A stretch of 64,000 nt of DNA from Coprinellus micaceus (GCA_951394405.1 OX596344.1:620001-684000), one strand, 5' to 3'. Positions 1-12,270 are shown, numbered from the stretch's first letter. Translations and numbers: made by a program. The notes: generated by a model not told the origin, from the letters alone.

Positions 1-989
1 TTTGTTGACTCTGCCTTTCCATACCCCTTACTTCGCCCTGGGTATCCCGCCCTACATTCGATCGCCGCAGATCTTCCATCCCCGCTCCCTCCTTTTGTGG
101 TACTTAGTATACGTAAGGAGATGAAGCTAACGAACGGATTTCCAGGTCCAACTCATCACAAGCGAACGTGGTGAGGCGAAGCAGCCAGTGGAAGATCGGT
201 GAGCCTCTCCCTCCTGCTTCGCTTCCTCGGCCCTGAATCGGATTTGTTGGCTCGCCCTTTCTTAGTCTCTTCGGGCCCTATGCTCAACTTTCATTCGTTT
301 TCCAGCTTGGCTCTTTCCTCGCTCCGCCTTCCTGCTTCGCTTCTGAGAACTTTCCCCATTCAACCCATGCTTTGTTTCGACTGTGCGCGGTTCCCTGCCT
401 TCTTTGTCCGCCTTCCTTTCCTTCCTTTCCTTCCTCGTATCCTCCTTCCACATCGTCCAAGTGAGTCACCCAGCCGAGATTCATTACGAATCCAAAACAC
501 TTCGCCTGGAATAACTGTACTTATTGATGGATGTCTGCCGACTCAGTCGAGACTTTCAGTTTCTTCACGCTTTCAACCACTTACGGGTTCGGCTCGTTAC
601 CTCCCTTCCGCTTCCTTTTAGTCTCTCTTTTCCTACACGCCCCCACACAGACGCTCCGACCCCCTAACTGACCAAACCCACCTCCTCCACCAGACGCACA
701 GTCAACGACCCGAACTTGAAAGACCAAGGCAACGAAGGCCAAGACGCGTCCCATGCCGACCATTTCTCACCGAACTTGGGCGATATGAAGGTCGATTGGC
801 AAGAGCTCGGGAGTAGGGCGAGCTGCATACCTTCACGTAAAATTACGAACAGTGCGGAGCAGCGACACGAACCCGTCGAAGTTCTAAGTCAAGGAACAGT
901 TTGCGCATCAGGCAGGCAACAACGGAAGAAATCCTCGCGTCACGATCTTCCCCACTGTCAACCCATCGATAGTCCCAGCGCCGGTGCTG

Positions 990-1240
990 CGAAATTGTGA
1001 ATGCCTTGCAGATCTCAAAGTTCTCCTTGGCGATTGCAAAGCCGAGAACGAGCGCCTCACCGACGAGCTCGAGGCCCCCGAACAAAACATGAAATGAGCC
1101 AGGTCAAAGGCGTGTCGAGAGATGGCCTGTGATCCAAGAACGACGACCTCAAATCTGAAATGAAGACCCACCTTGCTGTCATTGCTGATTTAAGAGACCA
1201 GGCAAAGGAGATGGAAAAACGAGCTGTTGCAGGAGGTGCG
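990..1240 (+). pseudogene. coiled-coil gene relic 1
   Basis: Two short open stretches in different frames read as charged heptad-like sequence, for example GDCKAENERLTDELEA near 1030-1075 and KNDDLKSEMKTHLAVIADLR near 1138-1200. A GTGCGT donor-like site follows at about 1234. Stop codons and a frame change separate the pieces and no full-length frame joins them. I read this as the remains of a coiled-coil protein gene. Similar relics lie near 8.0, 11.9 and 13.1 kb. I do not recognise the parent family. A multi-exon gene with very short exons is possible but less likely. Confidence 0.35.
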
Positions 1241-2329
1241 TTCCGTACCTTTTACCGCTCCCAATTCATTACCTTCCTTTGTTCTTCTTTGTGGACCTTC
1301 CCCCATTCGCCATCCTTCTCGTCGTTTTATCCCTTGCCCACCCCATCAATATTCATCACCTTTTCCCTCCCTGCCCTCCCTCTCTATTGTCGGGCACTCC
1401 TCGACACTTGCTATGATTTACAGATATTCGTCTCGGTCTCCACCCTTGGGCTCCCTGTCTACCCCACTGGGCAGGGGCGAGCGGTGAATATGTATAACCT
1501 AACGGCGACTGTCGTGTTTCAGCGGAATTCTTCACCTAGTAGGCATGAGTTTGACCGCTTTTTCCCGCCCTCGATCTTTCGGCGACGAGGTTGATCCAAC
1601 GACCCATGTTGTTCAATGTGGGAGGTCCCCTCTCTCAACCTTTCATTTCCTTCATTTTTTTCACAACCCGATTTTGAAAACTCGAGCTGACGACCCGGTT
1701 AGTCCTTCCTCCAGCTGTCGCTTGGGATCAGCATTGAAAGTCCAAAGTACCTAGAGTGGACTGACAGCAGTGTATATCGCCACGATCTTGCGGCTTCCTA
1801 CCTCTGTTAAATGTCCAACGGCTGTTGATTTGAGACCCCCGTTCCTTTGCTAAGACACCCTTTGTTTCGGGTAGTTTCGTTGTAGGTCGGAACAGACCTT
1901 CCGTCTGCTGTCAGCAAGTAGCTCGAGGAATCGAGCGAACGCCGAGGTAGCCAAGCGTTGACTATTGGCAAGTCCCAATGAAGGAGATGGAGAACCTCAA
2001 CCTGTTCCTTCTCCAGGGTACAACCACACTCAATATTCCATCAGTCGCGATGCGGGGCGAGGGCAGTATCAATTGAGAAATGGCATTTCGTCTTATTTAA
2101 GCGCCCGTGGCACGTGGAAATCACATTCGCTGATCCTTACCCAGATTGACACGGAGAAGACGGGCGTCGGGGCGATGCTCCATTGCAGAGGCAGTGCCTG
2201 TGGAGGGGTTCAGCTGTGGTCTTTTTCTCTTCCTCCCATCAACCTCCCTGCTAAACTTTGAACTCGTTTCCCTCACACACCACCCCCGTCGTTCTACCTA
2301 CAGATCGTCCCTCCTCTGCTCCTCGGACC
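1241..2329. other. no gene seen between coiled-coil relic and NACHT gene A
   Basis: Pyrimidine-rich stretches and short overlapping frames only. The last few hundred bases presumably carry the promoter and 5' leader of NACHT gene A, but I see no clear TATA box. Confidence 0.4.
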
Positions 2330-5300
2330 ATGCCCTCCCCTTTCGACAGCATTCGTCGCAAATTCAGGTCTCTTTTCCCAAGTCGCTCGAGAGTTGGCCA
2401 GGGACCCCCCGCTGTAAACAAAACCCCCTATCGCCCCGGGAACGTACATGAAGCGACTCCCTCAAGACCTACCCACCTGTCCAGGACCGACGAGTCCTTA
2501 CCACTAATCGTGATCACAAGGCCTGCCTTGCCCATGATTGACCCCAACCAAGGCGAAGACCCCAACAAAACGCAAGATAATCGACAATGTGGACCATTTG
2601 ACGCCCATTCTCCCACCGATTCGAGCAGCCATCGAACCCTATCGGAGAGTCCCTCATCTGAACCAACCGCAACATCGAGTTTCCACTGCCCTTGGCCTGA
2701 TTCTCCTGACGAATTCATCGACATCGCGCCTGACTTCAACGATCGGCTTAGCACACTAAGTGGGCTCAGTCAACATCGGGCTCACGCACCCACCCCCGGG
2801 TTCACCAATTCTCAATCATCACCGATGGCCAGAGCTCCCAGGATGGCGAATGGCCCAACCTCCGCAACAAGCCCTCTACCCTACGGCACCCGCTACTTTT
2901 CGAATGCCCGAAACTTCGCCGTCTCAAACATGACCGTAAACAACAACCCTGTCCTATCAAAGACCTTGTTCGAGTGTGAGTCTCTCAATTTTTTCATCTC
3001 TAACGGAGATACCGAAGACTACAGCTATAGACCTGAACCCTCACATCTCCCACGGTGCTGCCCATGACTCAAATGAACGCTGCGACGCTCCTAAATGTCA
3101 TGAAGAGACACGGAAGGCGATTCGCCAAGATATTGTCAGCTGGATGAAGCATGGCGATGGAGACGACGAACCAAAAACAATCATGTGGCTCAGTGGGCCT
3201 GCGGGTGGGGGGAAAACAGCCATTGCTGGTTCAGTCGCAGTGGCATGTAAAGAGGAAGGCCTATTGGCGGCCAGTTTCTTCTTCTCGTCGTTCTCACCCT
3301 CGGCAGACAGGAGCTCGAAGCGTGGCCTGGTCGTAACCCTTGCACATCATATGTCTCAGCATAAGGCCCTCCATGAATTCAAGTCGCTCCTGTTCCTGGC
3401 CGTCGAGACCCACCCAGATATCTTCCACAAGACTTTGAAGGAACAAGCCGATTGTCTCATCCTCGGACCCTTCCGCAGCATTCACAACCAAGGAGGCATG
3501 GTGGGCTGGCCGAAGGTCATCATCATCGATGGCTTAGACGAAGTTGTGGCAGCGCCGCACTGCGACCCTTCTGGACAACAAATCCCGCGAACTTCCGAAG
3601 AAGACCAGGTCGAAATTCTCAACGCCCTCCTCACCCTTTCCCAAAGTCCCGCCTTCCCTTTTCGTATCTTTGTCGCCAGTCGCCCAGAGCGTAACATCGT
3701 TGAGTTCTTCACCACCAATGCACAGGACACCACCCTCGACCTCTTCCTTGACTCCAAGTACGAACCCGACACCGACATTAAGCGTTTCCTTGAGTCGAAA
3801 TTCGCAGAAATTCGGCGTTGTGCTGGAATCCCCAAAGCATGGCCAGGTGAGGAGGCAGTCCATCACATCCACCAGTAGCTGGCAGTTTTATGTATAATCC
3901 TGTGGAATCTGCCTGCCCGGGGTTATACAAAAAACGCAGGACAGCCTCGTTGGGTCACGGGTTGATGCTTGCTTAGTGCATCTTTCCCAATGCAGTAGGA
4001 GCCATCGTTACAACGCGATCACATGTTACAGCACAACTTATGTTGCATAAATAAAACATACCCCATTTTATGTTCCAGGGTCTCAAAAGTCGCGTAGAAT
4101 GGGCTCAAATAAAATCAAACATTAGATAGCGCCCCAGCCGGCGTGTGCACTGCCACCCTACGCCTGCCAAATCGAGGCCCTTGGGCCGAGCCTGCGATGA
4201 GCGGCAGCAAGGAACCCGGGGGCCCCACATATGTGACTGACGGTCTCACATCGGGGGCCACGGGACCCTCCCCGGAGCATTGCGGGGCCCCCCCGAAGGG
4301 AGGGGTGCAATGCGGAGTGGGAGGGAGCTACCCATGTGGGAATGTGGGGGCTGCTGCGAATGGAAAACAAACGAACGTCACATGATTGGATGTTGAACTT
4401 CCCTATTGGGACGCCGAGCCAAACGAACTTCCCTCACGTGGTTTGATTGAACTTCCCTATTGGGATGCCGGAGCCAATACCAACCAAAATGCGTTTTATG
4501 TATAACCCCCCGCAGGCGGGCACCAGGGTTTTATGTATAAAAATGACAGCCACCCCTCTCACATCATCGACTTATCTTCGGGGCAATTCATTGTTCCAGT
4601 TACGATCATTCGATGGGTAGGGAGTGGGCTTCCCCAGCGGCAATTGGCCGATGTCCTGCAGTTGGAACGGGTAGAAGTCGAGAAGAATCCGTTCGCTACG
4701 CTGGACGCCCTGTACCGTCACATCCTCAAACGTGCCCACAACCCTGAGAACGACCCTCACTTGGTTGTCAAATGGATCCTCTCCATCAAGTCTGCCCTCA
4801 CGGCTAATCCTGTTGGCCTTGACGAACGTGTCGCTCCTGCCGAGTTCTGGAAACAGTTTCTTGAGGAGGAGGAAGGAGAGCTCCGTTATCGTCTCGCACC
4901 CATCACCTCCCTGGTCTCGGTCCCGCCTCCGGGTAATGTCTCCTCCCCTATCACGATTTACCACAAATCGTTGACAGACTTCCTGTGGTCGCCAACTCGC
5001 TGTGGGGACCTCTATGTCGATGAAACATCGTACAATTCCTTCGTCGCAAATAGAGTGCTCCGGATTCTGAAGAGTCAGTCACTCATTTTTCCATCTTTCA
5101 TCTCAGTGTCACTCATACCGTGTCACGTTATCTTTAGACAAAGGACCGGCTAAACCTCTCTCTTCCCCCACAGACCTTTCCAAGTTTCTCAACACTTTCT
5201 CCCTTCTCGACTTATTCATTGGAGATTCTTTCGAATTCTTAGCGTCTTTGGATGAAGGCTCTAAGGTTGAGCTTGTCTCCTGTGATGTGGCTTGGTGGAC

Positions 5301-5794
5301 AACTGTTTCCCTCTCACCCCTCCGCCCTGACGGAACAAGCCTATCTCACGACAGCAGCAGCACCAAGTGTTCCAAAACGGACGGGAAAACGCACCCATGG
5401 CTGGTTCAAGGGATATACAGGAAAATTCATCAGGCAATGGGGGTAAGTGACAATGCCAACATGAACACCTTCTGGATAGACATCGGCTCAACCATCCGGA
5501 ATTTAGTGCAGCCCAAAGGGGCCCCCTTCAACCCAACATGCAATGCAACAAGCACGGGGCTCAGAATGCCACCCAGCATGTGTACATTGGAGAACAGGAA
5601 TCCTGGCCAAGGCAAAAGGGCTTGGGTGGTGTGTACATAAGCTGGAAGAAGTCGAACTCGATCAACTGCAGAATTTCTCTTTGCATAAGGCACAATGGAG
5701 GTTCGGTCAAGTGGGCAGCGAACAATTCGATGGTTTCGAACATTCCGAAGTCCGTCCATGTACAGTCTGCCAGCCTGTGTCGATTGATAACTAG
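2330..5794 (+). pseudogene. NACHT gene A, NLR-like NTPase, disrupted by a 689-bp insertion
   Basis: This is an agaricomycete-type NACHT NTPase. Exon 1 (2330-2975) starts MPSPFDSIRRKFRSLFPSR and encodes a Ser/Pro-rich disordered N-terminus ending in NARNFAVSNMTV...KTLFE. A 55-nt phase-1 intron (2976-3030) precedes the NACHT exon. That exon carries LNPHISHGAAHD, the Walker A motif GPAGGGKTAI (from about 3195), the Walker B motif VIIIDGLDEV (about 3515) and FRIFVASRPE. The frame runs to position 3869, hits a 689-bp element with a stop at once, and resumes at 4566 in the same frame (IIDLSSGQFIVP). Removing the element and one copy of its 7-bp target duplication restores the frame exactly. Later exons give LVSCDVAWWT (about 5275) and the last-exon motif CHPACVHWR...CTVCQP (5567-5780). 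As it stands the gene encodes at most a truncated NTPase domain, so I call it a recent pseudogene. Somatic excision or splicing of the element cannot be excluded. Confidence 0.82.
3870..4558. mobile_element. MITE-like element inserted in NACHT gene A
   Basis: A 689-bp insertion with no coding capacity. The flanks carry the same 7 bases, TCACATC (3863-3869 and 4559-4565). The next outward base differs (A versus C), so an original 8-bp hAT-type duplication is possible. The ends form an imperfect inverted repeat of about 28 bp that begins exactly at the duplication borders. Both ends read approximately GTRGCTGKCAKTTTTATR, and copies of TTTTATGTATAA lie at 3886-3897 and near 4530-4540. The interior is GC-rich with CCCC/GGGG blocks (4190-4330). 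It looks like a non-autonomous DNA transposon. Confidence 0.8.
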
Positions 5795-7225
5795 ACAGAT
5801 TCCTCTATCCGTATTATCATGCCCCTTTTGTTTGCCCCTTGCTTGGGCCGTTCTCCCTCTCTCTAACTTACTCGCATTATCCGCCTCCGTCCTACTCACC
5901 AGATCTTTAGCTCTCACTTGGTCTCCCCCGGCTGGGCTTATTGATGTTTGAGAGGATCACGCCCCAGAGCAAAGCATGGGCGCCTCGTGCAAGTGTGGTC
6001 ATTTTCACCCATATCGCGATTCTTGACTTTGAATCTCAAACAGGGTTTGGAAAGCGGAGGCGTGCGGGAGGATAGTGGGGCGAACAAAACGAACTGAAAG
6101 TTGAACCTCCGAAGAAGGACACCACTGGGTTGAGAAGGGCCGGCAAGTCCAGGCACCCGCACACCGCGATTAAGGCCGCACCCAAGGAATTCGAAGAAGG
6201 GACAATGAAGATGAGCGCTGAAGAGGGAGGGTCGACTTGTGAGCCTAGTGAGGGAGTAGGAGAAGGGTGTTATACCGCGGAAGAGGAAGATTAAGTGGAT
6301 TTGCGGATTTGGGGGACCGTTCACCGCACTGGAAAAAGTGGGGTGGCACCCCGGGAGTTTCAACGGGGAAGTCGGAAGGCATCGGACGTCGCCTATCCCA
6401 ATCCCGTTGTTAAAGAAGCTCTATACTAGGGATCCGCATGAGGGGATATCCAACGCCGTGTTTTGAGGGCAGTGGGTTCTCAGGAGGCGTTTTCAGTGGC
6501 GCCTGAGTTGATAGGTAACGAGTGGGAGAGCGAGGGGGTAGTGAACAAGAGGGAGGCCGCCCTTAGCGCGCCCACGTTCCGAACGGGCTAATATATTTGT
6601 CGCGAGGCCCGAGCCACCTCTGCAGTGGTTCACCAGGGTGAAGGTCTTAGGTATCGAAGCAGCAACTCCCATCCCGTTTATCCAGGAGGTTGCAGAAAAT
6701 AACCGATCAATTTTCCCGCTCCAGGGTGGGGCAGTGACTAGTCACTTCGGTAAGCACGAGTAGAGGGTAGGAGGGACCGAATTGGTGGGTTGAAGAGTTG
6801 AAGTAAACCAGGGGGAAGCATTGTGGAGGGAGGGGGGATGTGAGTAGAGGACGCCGTGTTCAATGCAAGATGGAGTGCTCATCGCATGTGTGCAACGCGT
6901 TGTCGTGGGGAATCGACCGAATTTAGAGAGATCACAGGAGCGAGATGGTTGGTGAAGTGTAGGTACACTGCGACGCAAGGGATATGGGCGAGAGAACAGG
7001 AGGGAGAGCGACGAGGGCCGGGCGGACAAGATGAGGGGTTGTCTTCGATCGGTCTCTTCACTCGTCCTGGAAGGGCGAAGGCTGTTGGGTTGAGATATGT
7101 CCTCGCTGTGAGGCACTGAGGAGCGGCTGGAGGGGAGAGGCGAGGATCTCGACGGGTTGGAGCAGCGCAGCGGAGGGTTGAACGATGGAGAGAAAATTCA
7201 ATGCAGACTCGGTGGCTGGAGGCCC
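5795..7225. other. no gene recognised
   Basis: Only short, poorly biased frames on both strands. No domain, tRNA or repeat was recognised. A GA-rich stretch covers about 6960-7190. Confidence 0.4.
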
Positions 7226-8440
7226 GGATAAGGGAACGGATCAGTCAGTCCAAGCCGGCAATCAAACTACCCTTGCCTCCTCCCCTCATCAGCCCTCATC
7301 GTCATGCCGGACCCCCGTCTACTCTCTTGGTTACAACCACTACCGGTTGCCGTCGAGAGCCGCCGCCTAGTCGCACCATGGAAAAGGATGGTACAGAAAG
7401 GATCGCCGTGGAGCGGAAATATGGCCAGCTAACTCGTAGCTGGGAACGCTGCGACTGGACCCACCCGAGCCAGGATCCCTGTCAAGCCCTCTTACCTTCC
7501 CTATTCCTATCCCTAGAATACGCCGTCGAGTGACCTCTACGACGATGAGGGATCCGTTGACTGTTGGGTTGGGTGCACACTCTAACTCCTTGTGTGTTGC
7601 TCAAGCCTGATGCGCACCCAGCTTCTCCGTTTCGACCTATGCTCCCGAAACCCAAAGCTCTTCAACCTCTCAACGCCATTTTGACCACCCTTTATACCCA
7701 CTCCCTTGCCCGTGCCCTGCTCACAACGTGAACCTCCCTGGCGCCCCAGTTCCTGGCGTCCAGTCCCCTCGGTCCCTGTCTCTCTCAATATCGGATCATT
7801 CTCCCCGAATTTGACCCTATCCCTCTCACCGAACGCCTTCGCTCTTCCTTCCGTACTCTCAACGTCCGTGCTGGCTTGGACCAACGACCAACGCACAAGT
7901 AACGCTCTTGCGAGTGGGCGACTCGCATCACCTCCCCCCCTCATTCTCTCTTCAAGATTCCATGCCAAGTCTTCTATAACGCGAAGCTGAGCTCGGAGTT
8001 GAACGCGCTGAGGAAGACCCACGAGGGTATCGAGGTTTTGAAGGAGGAAGAAAGGGGTTTGGAGAGGAAGCCAGGTCCGATGGAGGAAGAGGATAACGTG
8101 GTCAGAGGTGGAGTTCGGTGCGTTGAAGACCGACACTACGAGCTGGGTGACGGGGCTGCCGTGGGGGTGTTGCAGGGGGTGGCGGGCTGGGAAGGGCGGA
8201 TTGCGGAAGGGTCAGTTGGGGAATGGTGTTTTGGTGAGTGTGCCATTGACTCTGTGCTCCCGTATTTGCCCCATCGCCTACTCCGCCACATACATAACGC
8301 AGCCCTGATCCACTCTGTTACAGGCAGCCTCCAAAGCTGAAGAAACACCCATCCCAACCACCTTCGTCCCCCGTAGCTTGCCGAAATGTCAACTAAGCAA
8401 CGCCAACCTCTTTGGAGTCCCCGAGACGCTCCTCAGAGAT
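7226..8440 (+). pseudogene. coiled-coil gene relic 2 (upstream copy of a direct repeat)
   Basis: This degenerate region is similar over several blocks to 11430-12100. Clear matching blocks are 7243-7300 with 11447-11500 (a CAATCAAACTACCCTTGCC-like block) and 7690-8030 with about 11625-11940. The second block includes the shared stretch TCTCTTCAAGATTCCATGCC. Near 7985-8070 it reads NAKLSSELNALRKTHEGIEV, a coiled-coil heptad pattern, and then frays into frameshifts. A donor-like GTGAGT lies near 8234. No intact gene can be built from it. I infer a decayed member of a local multi-copy coiled-coil gene family of unknown function. Confidence 0.45.
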
Positions 8441-10247
8441 TACTGGCCCAAGAATAGATGACGGTCGCCGGGCTCGGGGCTTCCAGGCGGCATTCCAGGT
8501 TCACTCAGTCACCCGAGTGGCTGACATCAAGAGTTCGACCGTAGCACGACGCCTTCGGATGAGATGCCAAAGTTCCTCCTCAAGAACATCCTCCCGTACG
8601 GACGATAGACCCTCGAAACGCAACTCTTAACCAACGAGCAGGGTTCCTCCCTCCTTCAAGCTCTCTGGGGAGGTGGTTGGGGACTGGAGAGATTGTATTG
8701 GATCGCTGCTGGGCAGATTACCGGTTGCGCAGGAACGGGGCGTCCGAGTCACGAGAGTCTGAGGCGACGATGGAAGTGCGAACGAAGGTGATGTGAGCAC
8801 TTTGCGGGCTGTTGCGGTGCCGAGGCAGAGTTGGGAGTGGGCGAGGTGGAAGAAGGGGGGTTGGAGAATAGAGTGACGCAGCAGGAGACGATCGTGAAGC
8901 GGTGACAGTAGGCGTGTTTGCCGTCTTCGTTTCTTTCATTCTTGCATCCATCCGCTTTCATCCCATCTCTTCCCAGTGGTACCCTCCTTTATTCCTCCCT
9001 TCCTCAATCGATTCATCCGCCCCATGAATGGACATTGAATAGTGATGCCCACTATCACCCATGAACCGATCCTGGACCTCGACCCCATGTTCTACCCGAA
9101 TAGGCGGGGAGCATGACGAGGCGTAGAGCCCTGACGTGTTCCGTGTTTCGCCCGAGTAATACGGGTAGCGAGTCTTGCATGCCTGCCCCTTCCTCGGCGA
9201 AGGAGAAGGAGGGGGCTGTTTGTGGACGAGCCTGGGATTGGAGAGCGAGGGACGGGGTGGGAAGGAGTCGGTGGGCGCTAGCCATCTTTACATGCTCCAT
9301 ACTTGTCATCCCTTACTTTACCCCTTCGACGTATCTCTTGTCGGTGAGTCGTTCTGTTAGTTCACTAGATCTGGGTTGCGAGAGCTGATGCAGCCGTGCA
9401 CACCTAGCTCTTTTCTCTGGCGAATAGAAACCAACTTGGAATGGCAGTAGGAACAGCATTCCGCCCTCTTCCCATTGCGGAAGGTGACGGACGTTGGGTG
9501 ATAGTGTAGAGTTTCTCTCTCTAACGATCTCGAAACCGCGTGGCTGCCATGGGCTACGTACGGGGTTTCGCGCTCATTTCCACCAGGTCTTTTCATATCG
9601 CATTGAATGAAATCGAGGTCCAGGCCGAAGGTCGCCTGCGCGGTCCGTGCTTCCACATCTCTGGGGAGTCATGCTTGAGGTATTCGGTTTCGATTTCTCG
9701 GGCTTATTGTCGCTGAATCTTTGCTACTAGCGCGATAGTCCCGAAGCCGCCAGGAAACTAAGCGCTGGGGTGGTTTATCGTGCTCGGTTTGTGCTAGTCG
9801 ATCGCGATTAGAGCTGTGACACGAAGCGCAAAGGCATACCTGATGCAGTAGTGACGCTTTCCTCAAACAGGTACCCCTAGGTGTTCTCCCCTTCCAGATC
9901 CCTCCGTGTTCCTTTCTTTTTTTCCGTCTCCGCTTGTTCTCGTCTCTTGCTCGAGGACAGTATCTCAGACTAGAGGCTCAAATAGCGTAGGCGTCCGAGC
10001 AGCATTGCATTGGCAGGCTCCAACCTTCACATTGAGATGAACGACCCGATCAAGTTGTAAACAGTAAACATGAGGCACACTCCGGGCAGGGGTGTGGCTC
10101 GGGCGCAGAGAGGCAATGCCTTTCCCTCTTGTCCTCTTCCCGTCGTCAACCTTGCACTCAAGTCAAACTCAAGTTCGTCTTGACCCTCATCCCTTGTCAT
10201 CCCTGTCATCCTTATCCACCCTTTCTTCTAGTCCCTTCTAACCCAGG
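8441..10247. other. no gene recognised
   Basis: No supported coding frame, tRNA or element. Several opposing frames of 60-110 codons overlap each other and have no recognisable content. Confidence 0.4.
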
Positions 10248-10688
10248 ATGCCGTCGTGCCTTGGACCTATCGGTCGAAAACTTGCATCCCTCTTCCGAAG
10301 ACACGAGGATGAGCGACATCCTCCAAATCGCACCGAAATCGGGATTCATCCTGAAGCCGCCGTTACTGCAGGAGCCCAAGCGTCTACGCCTCAACCCATC
10401 ACTGCCGGCTCCTTGCAGCAGTCGGCCCCGAGCGTTACCCCAACTCCATCCGAGGCCGAGCTCAGCCAACGACCTCGCCTTAATCCCGATGAACACCACA
10501 CACAACGTCAACATGCTCCTCACACTGCACCTTCCGTCGCCCACCCGTCCGACGCTGGCAGCGGCGTGCGAACCCTCAGAGCTTCCCCGTCCAAGGACAC
10601 CCCAGCACCGAGCTTCGACCCTTTTACCGCTGAAAACATCAAGTTTACCGAGTACGGCTCATCAGATAATTCGCGCAAGTACCGTTGA
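10248..10688 (+). pseudogene. solo N-terminal exon of a NACHT (NLR-like) gene
   Basis: A 146-codon frame begins MPSCLGPIGRKLASLFRRHE, matching the start of NACHT gene A (MPSPFDSIRRKFRSLFPSR). It continues as a Ser/Thr/Pro/His-rich disordered region and ends ENIKFTEYGSSDNSRK, aligning with the pre-intron NARNFAVSNMTVNN...SK segment of gene A. It then reads YR-stop instead of the LFE/intron junction. No NACHT sequence follows in the next kilobase. It is therefore either a decayed copy that kept only exon 1 or a stand-alone N-terminal polypeptide. The first reading is more economical; the uninterrupted frame keeps the second open. Confidence 0.6.
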
Positions 10689-11429
10689 CCCAAGTGACAA
10701 CCACCAGACGGTCAATGTGATGCGCACAGGACGGTCATTTTTGATGGCCCTCCATTTTTGTCTACATATTTCAATACACTCGCGCATCGAAATCCACGAT
10801 TTGTAGTCGCTAGTGACCACAACTCGCTAGCTAGCAGTCCAGTGGTACTGCGATACCTGTGCCCTCCTTTTCCCTCGATGCCACGCAAGGGGTTGGTAGA
10901 TTTACTAGATTAATCACTTGCCTCCAGGACTGCTTGAGGGCATGCAAAATCGAGACGCGAGGAAGGCTTGAGTGTGTGAGCATGTGCAACCTTCCAGGGG
11001 CGCGACTGCAGGAGGGCATTGGGATCCGGGTCTGGCATCAAAAACAGCTAGGCTGTCGCTGGTGACTGCCCTCAGATCCGCTCGACCCCACCCACAGTGA
11101 GGTTCGAGGGTGAACATCCCATACCGCCTTTACTGAATCTGCGGATGCTTGGTGGATATACTATCTCGGTGTTGGTGGTTTCTCTGGCAGTCGACCACGA
11201 CTTCCAGACGCCCTTTGGGACCGCCGTCAATTGTGGTAAGCGCAGTCGGTCCCAACTGCGACAGGCGCTAATGCATTGAATTGTGTCCTTGATCGATTGT
11301 CTGGGAGAGCTTGGGCTCATTCGTCCACGCCAATCAACATTGTTGGGTGACACAGGGTCGTAACAACGGAACCGGGGTGAGGTGGTGGAAACGGCGGGGT
11401 GCTCTGGCATCCGGACGTGACTTCACATG
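10689..11429. other. no gene recognised
   Basis: No NACHT core follows the solo exon. The frames here are short and mutually overlapping. Confidence 0.4.
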
Positions 11430-12270
11430 AGGTCCGGATCAACAGTCTCGGTCAGTCAAACCGGCCATCAAACCTCCCTTGCCCCACCCCTCATCATGTT
11501 GCCTCCCAGTCTCTCCCATTTCACCACCACCAGTAGTTTCTCATCCCAAGCTGCACGAAAGTCACCATATAGGAAGCCTCCCAGCACCATTTGGATCGAC
11601 GACCCTGTGTACCCAATCCTCTGATCCCTGCCCGTACCCTGCCCACAACGCAAGCTTCCCCAAGTTTCTGGCCTCCGCTCCCCTCCTTCCCCGTCTCCCT
11701 CCGTATCAGACCTCCTCCACAAACCTCGACCCAAAACCTCGCACCCAACGCCCCCGCTCCTGCCTCCTGCCCACTCAACATCCCTGTCCGCTTGGACGAA
11801 CGACCCACGCACGAGCAACATCCTTGCGACTGGATGGCCCGCATCACCTCCTCCCCTCGTTCTCTCTTCAAGATTCCATGCCGAGACTACGCGAAGGCGA
11901 ACGTGAGCTCAAAGGTGAACAAGCTGAGGAGGAGGCACGGGAGTGCCGATGTTTCGATGGAGTAGGGAACGATTTGGAAGAAGCGCAGCGACGATGGGGA
12001 AGTTCAAGGAGAACGAAGTTGAGGTGGAGGCATAGCTCGATGCGCCGAGGACCGAACTTTTGGGCTTGGAAGGCGATGGTGAGGGATGGGAGGAGGTTCA
12101 TGATTCACAGTGGAACCGGCGGGCTGGGCTGGGGTTTTCGGTTCCAGACGAGATTCACGAAGGACTGGGTTCGACGCGATGCCGCTCGTTACTACGAAAG
12201 CCAACCAACGCCATGCGTAACAAGTAAGCAAGCTCGATCGGAACAAAATACCTCGAGCCTATACACAACC
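11430..12270 (+). pseudogene. coiled-coil gene relic 3 (downstream copy of the direct repeat)
   Basis: This is the counterpart of 7226-8440, in the same orientation about 4 kb downstream. The best preserved part, 11625-11940, ends with KANVSSKVNKLRRRHG, which matches YNAKLSSELNALRKTHEG of the upstream copy. The following block, 12020-12080, matches the GGAGTTCGGTGCG region near 8110. Frames shift several times. It looks like a dead copy of the same unidentified gene. Confidence 0.45.

Noticed and set aside
199..621. 140-codon frame at the start of the window
   Set aside because: Translation is Leu/Ser/Phe/Pro-rich from a pyrimidine-rich strand, with no start context or homology recognised.
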